A stretch of 64,000 nt of DNA from Pseudomonas fluorescens (GCF_001708445.1 NZ_CP015637.1:496001-560000); one strand, 5' to 3'. Shown: positions 1 to 8,960, counted from the first letter of the stretch. Made by a program: numbers and translations. Notes: generated by a model not told the origin, from the sequence alone.

Positions 1-44
1 AGCGTTTTGATGCAGCGGAAAAAGACTACAACCTCAACAAGTAA
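1..44 (+). CDS. 3' end of an unidentified gene (partial)
   Basis: A reading frame enters from the left edge and ends at the TAA at 42-44, encoding a C-terminus that reads RFDAAEKDYNLNK. A strong intrinsic terminator begins about 30 bases later, which supports this being a real gene end. Thirteen residues are too few to name the protein. Confidence 0.5.
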   Translation, partial: RFDAAEKDYNLNK

Positions 45-76
45 TTCGCCGAGTGCTGAGCACTCGTTGAGTTGAG

Positions 77-112
77 AAAGGCCCGCCTCCTTCGGATGGC
101 GGGCCTTTTTTT
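77..112 (+). terminator. Rho-independent terminator
   Basis: A hairpin with an AAGGCCCGCC / GGCGGGCCTT stem around a short loop is followed by a run of seven T. It closes the transcript entering from the left edge and insulates it from vgrG. Confidence 0.9.
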
Positions 113-246
113 GGCCTGCGATTCGTTCGGCTCTAAGAAAACCCAGACGCTCAGTTGTAGGGATTTACTGATTTGCCTGAAGCATGCCCAGTGGGGTGTG
201 GGGCTGGTGCAAAATCGCTCGCCCACCCTTTGCAGAGAAACACCGG

Positions 247-2079
247 ATGTTCGCTCCTGCCAATCAAAGTGCCTTCACCCTGACCCTGGATGGGGTTGCC
301 AGTGATCTCAAGGTCTACAGCTTCAAAGGTCAGGAAACCCTGAGCCAGCCCTATTGCTTTGATCTTGAAGTGGTGGGCGAGCAGCCGGACCTTGACTTGG
401 AAAGCCTGATGCATCGCGAGGCGTTTCTGGGGTTCGCCCCCCAGGGCCACGGTATCCATGGCCTGGTTTATCTCGCCGCCCAAGGCGACGCCGGCCGGCG
501 CCTGACCCGCTATCAGTTGCGCCTGGTGCCGCAGCTGGCTTACCTGCAACACAGCAGTCATCAACGTATTTTCCAGGGTAAGACGGTGCCGCAGATCATT
601 TCGCTGGTGCTGGAAGGGCAGGGGTGCCAGGGCGATACCTTCGAGTTTCGCCTGAGTGGCAAATACCCTGAGCGGGAGTATTGCGTGCAGTTTGATGAGA
701 CCGATCTGGCGTTCGTACAGCGCTTGTGCGCCGAGGTGGGTATTCACTATCACTTCCAGCATTCGCCGGACAGGCACTTGCTGGTGTTTGGTGACGACCA
801 GACGGTATTTGCCCAGGCCGAGCAGGCCACGCCCTATCACCCCGGTTCGGGAATGGTGGCGGATACGCCGGCGATCAAGCGCTTTACCGTAAGAGTCCAG
901 GCGCGCACCACGGCGGTCAGCCTGCGCGACTACGACTTTTCCAAGCCGAATGTGACATTGGAAAGTGCGGTGGCCGGGGAGCAGTTCCCACGCCTTGAAG
1001 AGCAGCGCTATCCGGGCCGCTTCAGCGACCGTTCCCATGGCAAGTACCTCGCGCAGCGCGCCTTGGAACGTCACCGCTGTGATCATCGCCTGGCTCATGG
1101 CAGCAGCGATCAGTCGGCCATGCTCTGTGGCCAGTTTCTACGGCTCGCCGGTCACCCCCGTGAGGAGTGGAATGATTTGTGGCTGGTGACGGCCGTTACC
1201 CACGAGGGGTTGCAGCCCCAGGTGCTGGAGGACTCGGTGACGCAAGTGCCGGGCGCTGAGTTTCGCCAGGGCTATCGCAACGACTTTGTCGCCGCCCCCT
1301 GGGATGTCACGTTTCGTCCACCTTTGCCGCAGGCTCGTACGTTGGTCGCCGGTTACCAGAATGCCGTGGTGACCGGCCCCGGTGGCAGCGAGGTCCATTG
1401 TGACGCCTTGGGGCGGGTCAAGGTGCAAATGGCGTGGGACCGCGCCGGGCAGCACGACGAACACTCCAGTTGCTGGCTGCGGGTGGCCAGTGGTTGGGCC
1501 CATCAGCGCTATGGTTCGATGTTGATCCCGCGGGTCGGCATGGAGGTGTTGGTCGGGTTCGTCAATGGTGACGTCGACATGCCGATGGTGATGGGCTGCG
1601 TGCCCAATGCGGTGACGCCCGTGCCGCTGACGTTGCCGGCTGACAAGACCCGCAGCATCTTCCGCAGCCAGAGCAGCCCCGGTGGGGGTGGGTACAACGA
1701 GCTGTGCATCGAGGACCGCAAAGGTGCCGAGGAAATCTACCTGCGCGCCGAGCGTGACTGGCGCCAGCAGGTGCTGCACGACTTCCGTCTGCAGGCCGGC
1801 CAGGACATGGCGTTCAACGCGGGGCAGCGGGTTACGGTGGACGCAGCGGGAAGTATCACGCTGCAGGCGGGAGGGCATTCGATCACGGTATCGGCGGCGG
1901 GGATTTTCAGCAGTGCGCCGATTCAACTCAGTGCCGCGCCGGCGAGTGTGCCCGCGGTTCCCCCGGTGTTGCTGGGCATGGCGCAGGTACTCAATTTCAA
2001 GCGCAGCGCACCATTTTGCGCGGAATGTGAGCGATGCAAGAATGGCGTCTGCACCACGACCCATGGCGGTGCCCTGTGA
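247..2079 (+). CDS. vgrG: Type VI secretion spike protein VgrG (TssI)
   Basis: Trimeric spike that caps the Hcp tube of the type VI secretion system and carries effectors into target cells. From the ATG at 247 it has 610 residues. The first ~330 form the gp27/gp44-like base. A gp5-like OB fold follows (about 385-460, with GRVKVQMAWD and a region around GYQNAVVTGPGG), then the beta-helical needle. The tail is unusual: Cys 591, 594, 597 and 602 form a C-x2-C-x2-C-x4-C cluster just before the stop. An in-frame ATG at 184 would add 21 residues, but family N-termini resemble the MFAPANQ start chosen here. The next gene overlaps by 4 bases and encodes a DUF4123 adaptor. No hcp or other tss gene is in the window, so this is an orphan vgrG locus that must use an apparatus encoded elsewhere. 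Confidence 0.93.
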   Translation: MFAPANQSAFTLTLDGVASDLKVYSFKGQETLSQPYCFDLEVVGEQPDLDLESLMHREAFLGFAPQGHGIHGLVYLAAQGDAGRRLTRYQLRLVPQLAYLQHSSHQRIFQGKTVPQIISLVLEGQGCQGDTFEFRLSGKYPEREYCVQFDETDLAFVQRLCAEVGIHYHFQHSPDRHLLVFGDDQTVFAQAEQATPYHPGSGMVADTPAIKRFTVRVQARTTAVSLRDYDFSKPNVTLESAVAGEQFPRLEEQRYPGRFSDRSHGKYLAQRALERHRCDHRLAHGSSDQSAMLCGQFLRLAGHPREEWNDLWLVTAVTHEGLQPQVLEDSVTQVPGAEFRQGYRNDFVAAPWDVTFRPPLPQARTLVAGYQNAVVTGPGGSEVHCDALGRVKVQMAWDRAGQHDEHSSCWLRVASGWAHQRYGSMLIPRVGMEVLVGFVNGDVDMPMVMGCVPNAVTPVPLTLPADKTRSIFRSQSSPGGGGYNELCIEDRKGAEEIYLRAERDWRQQVLHDFRLQAGQDMAFNAGQRVTVDAAGSITLQAGGHSITVSAAGIFSSAPIQLSAAPASVPAVPPVLLGMAQVLNFKRSAPFCAECERCKNGVCTTTHGGAL

Positions 2080-2789
2080 TTGCCCCCCGCGAATGGCTGA
2101 AGCGTGACCCCCTGCAGCCAGGGGAGCAATTGTTTGCCGTGTTGGGCAGCGCCAGCGATTATTGCCCCGTTGCAGCCTGGCGCGAGTCGGGAGAGCAACC
2201 CCCCGAGGCGATCTGGGCTGGAACCGAATACGCTCAATGGGAACCGGTGATGCCCCATGCCGCAGTGGTTGCCGTGGACAGCGCATTTCTGGATTGGGCG
2301 GCTGAGTGCGAGGGCCGCGATTGGGGCTGGTTGGCGGTGTCCACCTGTCCGTTACCCACCGTCGTGGCGCATTTGCGCAGCCTGACCAAAGTGCTGATGC
2401 CGGATGGGCAAGCAGTGTTCTTCCGCTTTTGGGACGGGACTTACCTGCTGCCGATGCTGCAAGCGATGGGTTCGGAGGCGAAGGCGATGTTGCCGGTGTT
2501 TCATCGTTGCTGGATCAACGGTGAGCTGCATGCGCTGGCAAGCAGCGGAGCAGGGCCGGCCAAAAGCAGCCCGTGGTGGGCGATGTCGGAGGCAGTACTC
2601 CAGGCCCTGGCCGATCACTCCAGCGTCACCCAGGTGGAAAACCTGCTGCAATGGCTGGAGGAGGAGCGGCCCGATTTGCATGGGGCCTTTGCGGCTGCGA
2701 CCTTGAGGCACAAGGTCGCCTATTTCGTACGTATGCCGCACGCAACCCCGGCGGCACTGGTCGATTACCTGGCCTTAGAGTCGGGCTGA
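2076..2789 (+). CDS. DUF4123 T6SS adaptor (Tap/TEC type)
   Basis: DUF4123 proteins are chaperone-adaptors that bind an effector and load it onto the tip of the neighbouring VgrG. The protein has the family look: an aromatic-rich core (FFRFWDGTYLLPML) and a helical C-terminal lobe (EEERPDLHGAF). I chose the GTG at 2076 because it overlaps the vgrG stop as GTGA, the usual coupling signal, giving 237 residues. An ATG at 2034 would add 14 residues and overlap vgrG by 46 bases. The cargo effector and immunity genes expected next to such an adaptor are absent: its stop runs 15 bases into the convergent metY gene. The DUF4123 assignment is from overall pattern and context. Confidence 0.82.
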   Translation: MIAPREWLKRDPLQPGEQLFAVLGSASDYCPVAAWRESGEQPPEAIWAGTEYAQWEPVMPHAAVVAVDSAFLDWAAECEGRDWGWLAVSTCPLPTVVAHLRSLTKVLMPDGQAVFFRFWDGTYLLPMLQAMGSEAKAMLPVFHRCWINGELHALASSGAGPAKSSPWWAMSEAVLQALADHSSVTQVENLLQWLEEERPDLHGAFAAATLRHKVAYFVRMPHATPAALVDYLALESG

Positions 2790-4052
2790 CGCCAGCGCCT
2801 GTTGCAAATCATCGATCAGGTCTTCGATCGCCTCAATGCCCACTGACAACCGAATCATTTCTGGCTTCACGCCGGCCTTGGCCTGTTCCTGTTCGTTCAT
2901 CTGTCGATGGGTGGTGGAGGCCGGATGGCAGGCCAGGGACTTGGCATCGCCGATATTGACCAGGCGCTTGAAAATTTGCAGCGCATCGTAGAAGCGCACG
3001 CCGGCGTCGTAGCCGCCCTTCAAGCCGAAGGACAGGATCGCCGACGGCTTGCCCTGCATGTATTTCTGCGCCAGCGCGTAGTGCGGGTGGTCCGGCAGGC
3101 CGGCATAGCTGACCCATTCGACCTCGACGTGGTGTTGCAGGAACTGTGCGATCTTCAGGGCGTTCTCGGTGTGGCGTTCCATACGCAGGGCGAGGGTCTC
3201 CAGGCCTTGCAGCAACAGGAAGGCATTCATGGGGGCGAGCGCCGCGCCGGTATTGCGCAGGGGCACGGTGCGTGCGCGGGCGATAAAGGCGGCAGGGCCG
3301 AATTTCTCGGTGTAGACCACACCGTGGTAAGCCGGCTCGGGCTGGTTGAGGCCGGGGAATTTTTCCGGGTATTTCGTCCACGGGAACGTGCCACTGTCGA
3401 CGATCACGCCGCCGAGGGAATTGCCATGCCCGCCGACATATTTGGTCACCGAGTGCACGACGATATCGGCGCCGAACTGGATCGGCTTGCACAGGATCGG
3501 CGTGGCCACGGTGTTGTCCACCATCAGCGGCACGCCGCGGGCGTGGGCGACGTTGGCCAGGGCTTCGAGGTCGATGATATTACCCGCCGGGTTGCCGATG
3601 CTTTCGCAGTACACCAGCTTGGTATTGTCATCGATCAGCTCGGCGATGGCTTCGGCAGAGTCGTTGCGTGCGAAGCGCACGTCGACGCCAAAGCTCGGTA
3701 GCAGGTGGGCGAACAGGGTGTAGGTGCCGCCATAGAGTTGCGGGGTGGTGACGATATTGTCGCCGGTACGGGTCAGGGTCTGGATCGCATAGTGGATTGC
3801 CGCGCTGCCGGCGGAGACCGCCAGGGCGGCGATGCCGCCTTCCAGTGCGGCCATGCGCTGCTCCAGTACATCGTTGGTCGGGTTCATGATCCGCGTGTAG
3901 ATGTTGCCGGGCACATCCAGGTTGAACAGGTCGGCGCCATGCTGGGCGTTATCGAATTCAAAGGCGACGTTCTGGTAGATCGGTACGGCAACGGCCTTGG
4001 TGGTCGGGTCCGATTTGAAACCGTGGTGCAGTGCGAGGGTGGCGTCTTTCAT
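2775..4052 (-). CDS. metY: O-acetylhomoserine sulfhydrylase
   Basis: PLP enzyme of the Cys/Met-metabolism family that makes homocysteine from O-acetylhomoserine and sulfide, the direct-sulfhydrylation route to methionine. The 425-residue length is typical. The SVTKYVGGHG segment places the Schiff-base lysine at residue 204, and YTRIMNPTNDVLEQR and the C-terminal RLSVGIE match the family. The start at 4052 is supported by an AAGGAGGT ribosome-binding site 10-12 bases upstream. It is transcribed alone, divergently from rlmJ and convergently with the T6SS adaptor gene, whose last 15 bases overlap its own. Close relatives using O-succinylhomoserine (MetZ) are about 400 residues, so MetY is the better call. 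Confidence 0.92.
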   Translation of the reverse strand: MKDATLALHHGFKSDPTTKAVAVPIYQNVAFEFDNAQHGADLFNLDVPGNIYTRIMNPTNDVLEQRMAALEGGIAALAVSAGSAAIHYAIQTLTRTGDNIVTTPQLYGGTYTLFAHLLPSFGVDVRFARNDSAEAIAELIDDNTKLVYCESIGNPAGNIIDLEALANVAHARGVPLMVDNTVATPILCKPIQFGADIVVHSVTKYVGGHGNSLGGVIVDSGTFPWTKYPEKFPGLNQPEPAYHGVVYTEKFGPAAFIARARTVPLRNTGAALAPMNAFLLLQGLETLALRMERHTENALKIAQFLQHHVEVEWVSYAGLPDHPHYALAQKYMQGKPSAILSFGLKGGYDAGVRFYDALQIFKRLVNIGDAKSLACHPASTTHRQMNEQEQAKAGVKPEMIRLSVGIEAIEDLIDDLQQALASARL

Positions 4053-4076
4053 AATTGTTATTGACCTCCTTGGAGA

Positions 4077-4105
4077 GTGGGCGCTGGCTTGCCGGTGATG
4101 GCCCC
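4077..4105. repeat. Degenerate REP-like sequence upstream of metY
   Basis: The segment GCGCTGGCTTGCCGGTGATGG resembles the Pseudomonas REP class that reads GCTGGCTTGCC...GCGATGG, with imperfect dyad symmetry. It lies in the 230-bp divergent spacer between metY and rlmJ, close upstream of the metY ribosome-binding site. It is a single degenerate copy, so the call is tentative. Confidence 0.3.
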
Positions 4106-4282
4106 ATCGCGCAGTGCAGGTAATACCGCGCCGCCTACATCGTGGGCAAGCCCGTACACCGTGTAGGGATTAGATTGTTTTCAGCGGTTGTCCTGTATTT
4201 GCGGCATAAGCACCGCCTGGCATGCGGCCCTGCACCTTTGCCCCGGTAGAAGGTAAACTTCGCCCCCTGCGCAGGAGCAACC

Positions 4283-5119
4283 ATGAATTATCGTCACGCC
4301 TTTCACGCCGGCAACCATGCCGATGTCTTCAAACACCTGACCTTGACCCGCCTCATCGCCCTGATGTCGCGCAAGGAGCAGCCGTTCGCCTATCTCGACA
4401 CCCATGCCGGCATTGGCCTGTACGACTTGCAGGGCGACCAGGCCAACCGCACGGGTGAGTACCTGGAAGGCATCGCCCGGCTGTGGGGCGAGAGCGACCT
4501 GCCGCCGCTGACTGCCGATTACATGCGCGTACTGCAGGAGATGAACCCGGACGGCCAGTTGCGCTACTACCCCGGCTCGCCCGAGCTGGCGCGCCGCCTG
4601 ACACGGCCCCAGGATCGTGTGCTGCTCAATGAAAAGCACCCGGAAGACGGCGTGTTACTCAAGGACAACATGAAGGGTGATCGTCGGGTCAAGGTGCACT
4701 TGGGCGAGGGCTGGCACGTGCCGCGAGCCCTGTTGCCGGTGCCGGAGAAACGCGCGTTGATGCTGATCGACCCGCCGTTCGAACAACTCGATGAGATGCA
4801 GCGCTGCGCGGCGTCCCTCAAGGAAGCGGTGGGCCGCATGCGCCAGACGGTCGCGGCGATCTGGTATCCGGTAAAGGACCAGCGCATGTTGCGCCGCTTC
4901 TACCAGGACCTGGCCGGCACCGGTGCACCGAAGTTACTGCGTGTGGAGTTGCTCGTGCATCCGCTGGACACCCCCAACACCCTGACCGGCTCGGGCCTGG
5001 CGATCGCCAACCCGCCGTGGGGCCTGGAGGAGGAGTTGCGTGAGCTGCTGCCGTGGCTGTCCAAGAAGCTGGGCCAGACCCAGGGTGGGTGGCAGATGGA
5101 TTGGCTTATTGCCGAGTAA
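4283..5119 (+). CDS. rlmJ: 23S rRNA (adenine(2030)-N6)-methyltransferase
   Basis: RlmJ methylates A2030 of 23S rRNA using S-adenosylmethionine. The N-terminus MNYRHAFHAGNHADVFKH is the family hallmark. LDTHAGIGLYDL forms the SAM-binding region and LMLIDPPFEQ holds the DPPF catalytic motif of N6-adenine methyltransferases. At 278 residues it is full length. A GGAG sits just upstream of the ATG (GCGCAGGAGCAACC). The gene is monocistronic and followed within 25 bases by a REPIN. Confidence 0.95.
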   Translation: MNYRHAFHAGNHADVFKHLTLTRLIALMSRKEQPFAYLDTHAGIGLYDLQGDQANRTGEYLEGIARLWGESDLPPLTADYMRVLQEMNPDGQLRYYPGSPELARRLTRPQDRVLLNEKHPEDGVLLKDNMKGDRRVKVHLGEGWHVPRALLPVPEKRALMLIDPPFEQLDEMQRCAASLKEAVGRMRQTVAAIWYPVKDQRMLRRFYQDLAGTGAPKLLRVELLVHPLDTPNTLTGSGLAIANPPWGLEEELRELLPWLSKKLGQTQGGWQMDWLIAE

Positions 5120-5140
5120 CCACGTCTGGCGCTAAACCAA

Positions 5141-5229
5141 TGTGGGAGGGGGCTTGCCCCCGATTGTGGTATGTCAGTTACAGATGTACCGACTGACGCT
5201 CCGCTATCGGGGGCAAGCCCCCTCCCACA
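5141..5229. repeat. REPIN (paired inverted REPs), 89 bp
   Basis: Two REP arms in inverted orientation, TGTGGGAGGGGGCTTGCCCC at the left and its complement ending CCTCCCACA at the right, enclose a ~40-base spacer. It lies between rlmJ and msrA, which converge here. Its 89-bp length equals that of the REPIN at 47355-47443 and that of the REPIN at 62714 once an insertion is removed. It probably folds into a long hairpin in both transcripts. Confidence 0.92.
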
Positions 5230-5247
5230 TTTTGATTCATGTTGATC

Positions 5248-5895
5248 TTAGATCGGGCAGGTCACGCCGGTACCGCCAATCCCGCAGTAGCCCTGCGGGT
5301 TCTTCGCCAGATACTGTTGGTGATAGGCCTCGGCGAAGTACACCGTCGGTGCTTCGTCGATTTCCGTGGTGATAGTGCCCAGGCCCGCTTTGGTCAGTTC
5401 GGCCTGATAGGCCTCGGCACTGGCCTTCGCTGCCGCCAGCTGTTCAGGCGTAGTGGCATAGATCACCGAGCGGTATTGGCTGCCGATGTCATTGCCCTGG
5501 CGCATGCCCTGGGTCGGGTTATGCAGTTCCCAGAACATCTTCAGCAGGTCTTCGTATTTGACCTTGGCCTGGTCGTATACCACCAGCACCACTTCGCTGT
5601 GGCCGGTCAGGCCCGAGCAGACTTCTTCGTAGGTCGGGTTCGGTGTGAAGCCGCCGGCGTAGCCGACCACGGTACTGACCACGCCGTCGCGCTGCCAGAA
5701 CTTGCGTTCCGCGCCCCAGAAACAACCCAGGCCGAAGATTGCGAAACCGACGTCGTCGAGGAATGGGCCCAGCAGTGGGTTGCCGTTGACGAAGTGCGTC
5801 TCTGGCAGCGCCATCGGGGTTTCACGGCCAGGCAAAGCTTGTTCTTGAGTAGGAAGCACGTTTTTGTTCACCAGAATTTCCGAGCGCAAGACCAT
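5248..5895 (-). CDS. msrA: Peptide-methionine (S)-S-oxide reductase MsrA
   Basis: Repairs oxidised protein methionine (S epimer) with thioredoxin as the reductant. The 215-residue protein carries the GCFWG active site with catalytic Cys58 in [14 protein letters not shown], the GHSEVV substrate motif, and the recycling cysteines Cys204 and Cys213 near the C-terminus, matching the three-cysteine arrangement of E. coli MsrA. AGAGGA lies upstream of the ATG at 5895. It lies 72 bases downstream of dipA on the same strand and may share its transcript. Confidence 0.97.
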   Translation of the reverse strand: MVLRSEILVNKNVLPTQEQALPGRETPMALPETHFVNGNPLLGPFLDDVGFAIFGLGCFWGAERKFWQRDGVVSTVVGYAGGFTPNPTYEEVCSGLTGHSEVVLVVYDQAKVKYEDLLKMFWELHNPTQGMRQGNDIGSQYRSVIYATTPEQLAAAKASAEAYQAELTKAGLGTITTEIDEAPTVYFAEAYHQQYLAKNPQGYCGIGGTGVTCPI

Positions 5896-5967
5896 GATCA
5901 GTCCTCTCAGTCAGATTGAGTTAGGTAAAAATTCAGACCGCCAGTGTGCCCGAGTGTTACCGCGCTG

Positions 5968-8661
5968 TCAGGCGATTGGCCCGCGCGGGTAGCGTTTAAG
6001 CTTCTCGAGCAGTTCTGAGCCGGGGATGGGCCGGTCGAACAGGTAGCCTTGGCCGACGTCGCAACGATGCCGACGCAGGAATGCCAATTGTTCGGAGGTC
6101 TCAATGCCCTCGGCCACGACCTTGAGCTTGAGGTTGTGGGCCATGGCGATCACGGCCGAGGTGATTTCCATGTCGTCCTGGTTGTCCGGGATCTCGTGGA
6201 TAAAGCTGCGATCGATCTTAATGATGTCGATGGGGAATTTTTTCAAGTAGCTGAGCGACGAGTAGCCGGTGCCGAAATCGTCCATCGCCAGGGTCAGGCC
6301 GAAGCTTTTCAGTTGGTCCAGTTGCAGACGCGTGTCCTCGGTGGCTTCCAGCAGCAAGCCTTCGGTCAGTTCCAGTTCCAGCAGGTTGGCTGGCAGCTCT
6401 TCTTCCTTGAGGATCGCGGCAATCGAGGCCACCAGGTCCGGGTCGGAAAACTGTTTGGGCGACAGGTTGATCGCCACCTGCAAGTTGCCCATGCCGGCGG
6501 CGCTGAGTCGTTTGCTCATGCGGCACGCCTGGCGCGCGATCCATTTGCCGATGGGGATGATCAGCCCGGTCTCTTCTGCCACGCTGATGAATTGGTCGGG
6601 GCGGATCATGCCCTTTTCCGGGTGGTTCCAGCGCAACAACGCCTCCATGCCCAGCAAGCGACCGCTGCGCAGGCACAGCTTGGGCTGGTAGAACACATCC
6701 AGCTCGTTCTGGGTCAGGGCGCGGCGCAGGTTGTTTTCCACGAACAGCTTGTAGCTGGCCTCGGCATTCAGCGCCTCGGTAAACACCTGCACCTGGTGTT
6801 TGCCGTTGGCCTTGGCCTTGTGCAGCGCCAGGCCGGCGTTACGCATCAGGGTTTGCGGGTCGCGCCCATGTAGCGGCGCACAGGCCAGGCCTACGGAGCC
6901 GGTGACGCTGATTAATTGGTTGTCGACGAACATCGGTTTGTCGAGGGTCGCCAACAACTGGCTGGCGACCTGCTGGCCACTCTCCAGGTCAGTGTCGTCG
7001 AGCAGTACCGCAAACTCGTTGCTGGCGAAGCGTGCCAGGCTGCCGCCGGCGCTGAGGCTGTTACGCAGGCGACGGGCCAGGCTGATCAACAGTTTGTCGC
7101 CAGTCTGGTGGCCGAGGCTGTCGTTGATCCGCTTGAAGTTGTCGATGTCCACCAGCAGCAGGCTGATCGGGCTGTCGCTGTCGCGGGCAAAGCGCTCGTC
7201 GAGGTTGCGGATAAACGCCGGACGGTTACCCAGGTTAGTCAGGTTGTCGGTATAGGCCAGGCGCTCGATACGCTGCTGGGCAAGCTTGGTCTGGGTGATG
7301 TCTTCGTAGATGCCGATGTAGTGGGTCAGTTCACGGTTGTCGCCGTAGACCTTGGAGATCGACAACTGGCCCCAGTAGGGTTCCAGGTTCTTGCGTCGGC
7401 TCTTGAACTCGCCCTGCCAGCTGTTGCTCTGGGCCAGGCTGGAAGGGGCGTCGAACAGCAGCTCGCTGAGGTTCTCCAGCGCCGGTAATTGTGCCAGGCG
7501 GTGGCCGTGGACTTCTTCGGTGCTGTACTGGGTGATCGCGGTAAAGCTGGGGTTGACGTACTCCACCACGCCATCGCAATTGACCAGCAGGAAGGCGTTG
7601 GCGCTTTGTTCCACCGCGCGCTGGAACAGGTGCAAGGCGCTGGTGGCGGTGCGGCGGTTGTGGTTGTTGATGACCTGGGCGAACTGGTCGGCCAGCTCGC
7701 CGGCAAAGGCGATCTCGTCGGACTGCCAGGCCCGCGGGCTGCCGGTCTGCTCCAGGCACAACACGCCAACCACCTGGCCATCCACCCGGATGCTCGCGTC
7801 GAGCATGGCGTACACATCCTTGGCCCGCAGGGATTCGGCCATCTCCCGGGTCCGCGGGTCGCGCATGGCATTGGTGGCATCGATGGCCCGGCTGGTTTGC
7901 AGGGCTTCCAGGTAGTCCGGAAAGCCACTGGCATCGATCGGTTCGGGCAAATGGTACTGCTGATCGGCGTGGCGGTAAGCCGAGATCGGTACCAGACGCT
8001 GGCCTTCGAGGTTCCAGATACTGGCGCAACCGATCTGGTAGATATCGCAGGCGCTACGGGTGATCAGCTCGGCGGCTTCCTGCAGCGAATTATTCGTGGT
8101 GTAGCGCTGGCGGGCCAGCAGCAGGATCAGCTCCTGCTGGGCGCGCACCCGCTCCAGGTGTTGCAATTGCTCCTGTTGCGCACGCTGGTTGAGTTCCAGC
8201 GCAATCTGCAGGCGGCTGTTCTGGCTTTCCAGGTCCGTTGTCGGGGCATCGGAAGGCGGGGCGTTGAAGAGGCCGTCGACCACCATCAGGTAGCCACGCA
8301 GCAGGTGACGATTGTGCTGTTTGTAGGCTTCTCCCATTTCCAGCACGCTCAGCGGGCCATTGCTGGTGTGCAAGGTGTAGCGCACCAGATAGTGGGGGCT
8401 CTGGGCCAGTTGCTGCTGGATGGCGTCATGCAGCTGATAGCGCGCCTGTGGCTCCATCAGGCTGGCGTACGGAGAACCGATCAGGGCGCACAGCTCCACC
8501 GCCGGCAGGCCGAATTGGCGCTCGCAATTGGGGTCCAGGTACAGCAGGGCCCAGCTTGCCTCATTAAGCCGCTCGAAACGCAGCATACCGAGGCGCGAAG
8601 GCACCGGTAATTGCGTCACTACCTCGGCCGCCGTACGGGCGACATCGGGTTGGCTTTTCAT
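5968..8661 (-). CDS. dipA: Cyclic-di-GMP phosphodiesterase DipA (PAS-GAF-PAS-GGDEF-EAL)
   Basis: Multi-domain c-di-GMP hydrolase that promotes biofilm dispersal in P. aeruginosa. The order is an N-terminal PAS-like region (about 20-150), a GAF domain (about 190-335), a PAS domain (about 345-455), GGDEF and EAL; total 897 residues. The GGDEF signature is degenerate, reading RFASNEFAVLL, so cyclase activity is not expected. The EAL domain looks active: GMEALLRW, NLSPKQF, ELTEGLLLE, DDFGTGYSSL, KIDRSFI, AEGIET and the final GQGYLF are all present. No transmembrane segment is visible, so it is probably cytosolic. It lies upstream of msrA on the minus strand, in the same place as in P. aeruginosa. 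The naming rests on domain order, the ASNEF motif and synteny. Confidence 0.9.
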   Translation of the reverse strand: MKSQPDVARTAAEVVTQLPVPSRLGMLRFERLNEASWALLYLDPNCERQFGLPAVELCALIGSPYASLMEPQARYQLHDAIQQQLAQSPHYLVRYTLHTSNGPLSVLEMGEAYKQHNRHLLRGYLMVVDGLFNAPPSDAPTTDLESQNSRLQIALELNQRAQQEQLQHLERVRAQQELILLLARQRYTTNNSLQEAAELITRSACDIYQIGCASIWNLEGQRLVPISAYRHADQQYHLPEPIDASGFPDYLEALQTSRAIDATNAMRDPRTREMAESLRAKDVYAMLDASIRVDGQVVGVLCLEQTGSPRAWQSDEIAFAGELADQFAQVINNHNRRTATSALHLFQRAVEQSANAFLLVNCDGVVEYVNPSFTAITQYSTEEVHGHRLAQLPALENLSELLFDAPSSLAQSNSWQGEFKSRRKNLEPYWGQLSISKVYGDNRELTHYIGIYEDITQTKLAQQRIERLAYTDNLTNLGNRPAFIRNLDERFARDSDSPISLLLVDIDNFKRINDSLGHQTGDKLLISLARRLRNSLSAGGSLARFASNEFAVLLDDTDLESGQQVASQLLATLDKPMFVDNQLISVTGSVGLACAPLHGRDPQTLMRNAGLALHKAKANGKHQVQVFTEALNAEASYKLFVENNLRRALTQNELDVFYQPKLCLRSGRLLGMEALLRWNHPEKGMIRPDQFISVAEETGLIIPIGKWIARQACRMSKRLSAAGMGNLQVAINLSPKQFSDPDLVASIAAILKEEELPANLLELELTEGLLLEATEDTRLQLDQLKSFGLTLAMDDFGTGYSSLSYLKKFPIDIIKIDRSFIHEIPDNQDDMEITSAVIAMAHNLKLKVVAEGIETSEQLAFLRRHRCDVGQGYLFDRPIPGSELLEKLKRYPRGPIA

Positions 8662-8868
8662 GGGGGAAGCTCACTTGAAAAAACGCACTCGGCGCCGGGC
8701 TCGCGCCCTCTTTACTGTTGCCTGCGGCAAGGTTGCATCATGCAGCACAGGCTGACAAGAGAGGATGAAGGCTAAGTGCTATATGTGTGTTATCGGCTGC
8801 GTGGAGGATTTCTGCAATCGGGGGGATGGGTGGTGTACAACCCTGTTTCCCCCGTCCAACAATTGCCC

Positions 8869-8897
8869 AAAAAAAAGCCCCGCCAAGTGGCGGGGTT
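8869..8897 (-). terminator. Rho-independent terminator of aceE-aceF
   Basis: Read on the minus strand, AACCCCGCCACTTGGCGGGGC forms a GC-rich hairpin followed by eight T. It lies about 70 bases downstream of the aceF stop. Confidence 0.9.
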
Positions 8898-8933
8898 GAG
8901 GTACGAGCGTGGCGCTCGGAAAACGGTGCAACC

Positions 8934-8960
8934 AGGCCTCCCGGGGTGAACGGGAGGCCT
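8934..8960 (-). terminator. Stem-loop just after aceF
   Basis: A perfect 10-bp stem, AGGCCTCCCG / CGGGAGGCCT, with a 7-base loop starts 9 bases beyond the aceF stop codon. It lacks its own T run, so it may protect the mRNA 3' end or assist the main terminator at 8869-8897. Confidence 0.6.

Noticed and set aside
184..246. Upstream in-frame ATG of vgrG giving a 631-residue protein.
   Set aside because: The extra residues (MPSGVWGWCK...) do not resemble VgrG N-termini, and the ATG at 247 gives a normal family start.
150..246. Possible sigma54 promoter upstream of vgrG (GG and GC pairs near 195-215).
   Set aside because: The spacing and flanking bases do not match TGGCAC-N5-TTGC; G-rich sequence makes chance pairs common.
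5142..5372. A 76-codon plus-strand frame over the REPIN and the end of msrA.
   Set aside because: It spans a repetitive palindrome and the antisense of msrA, with no homology pattern.
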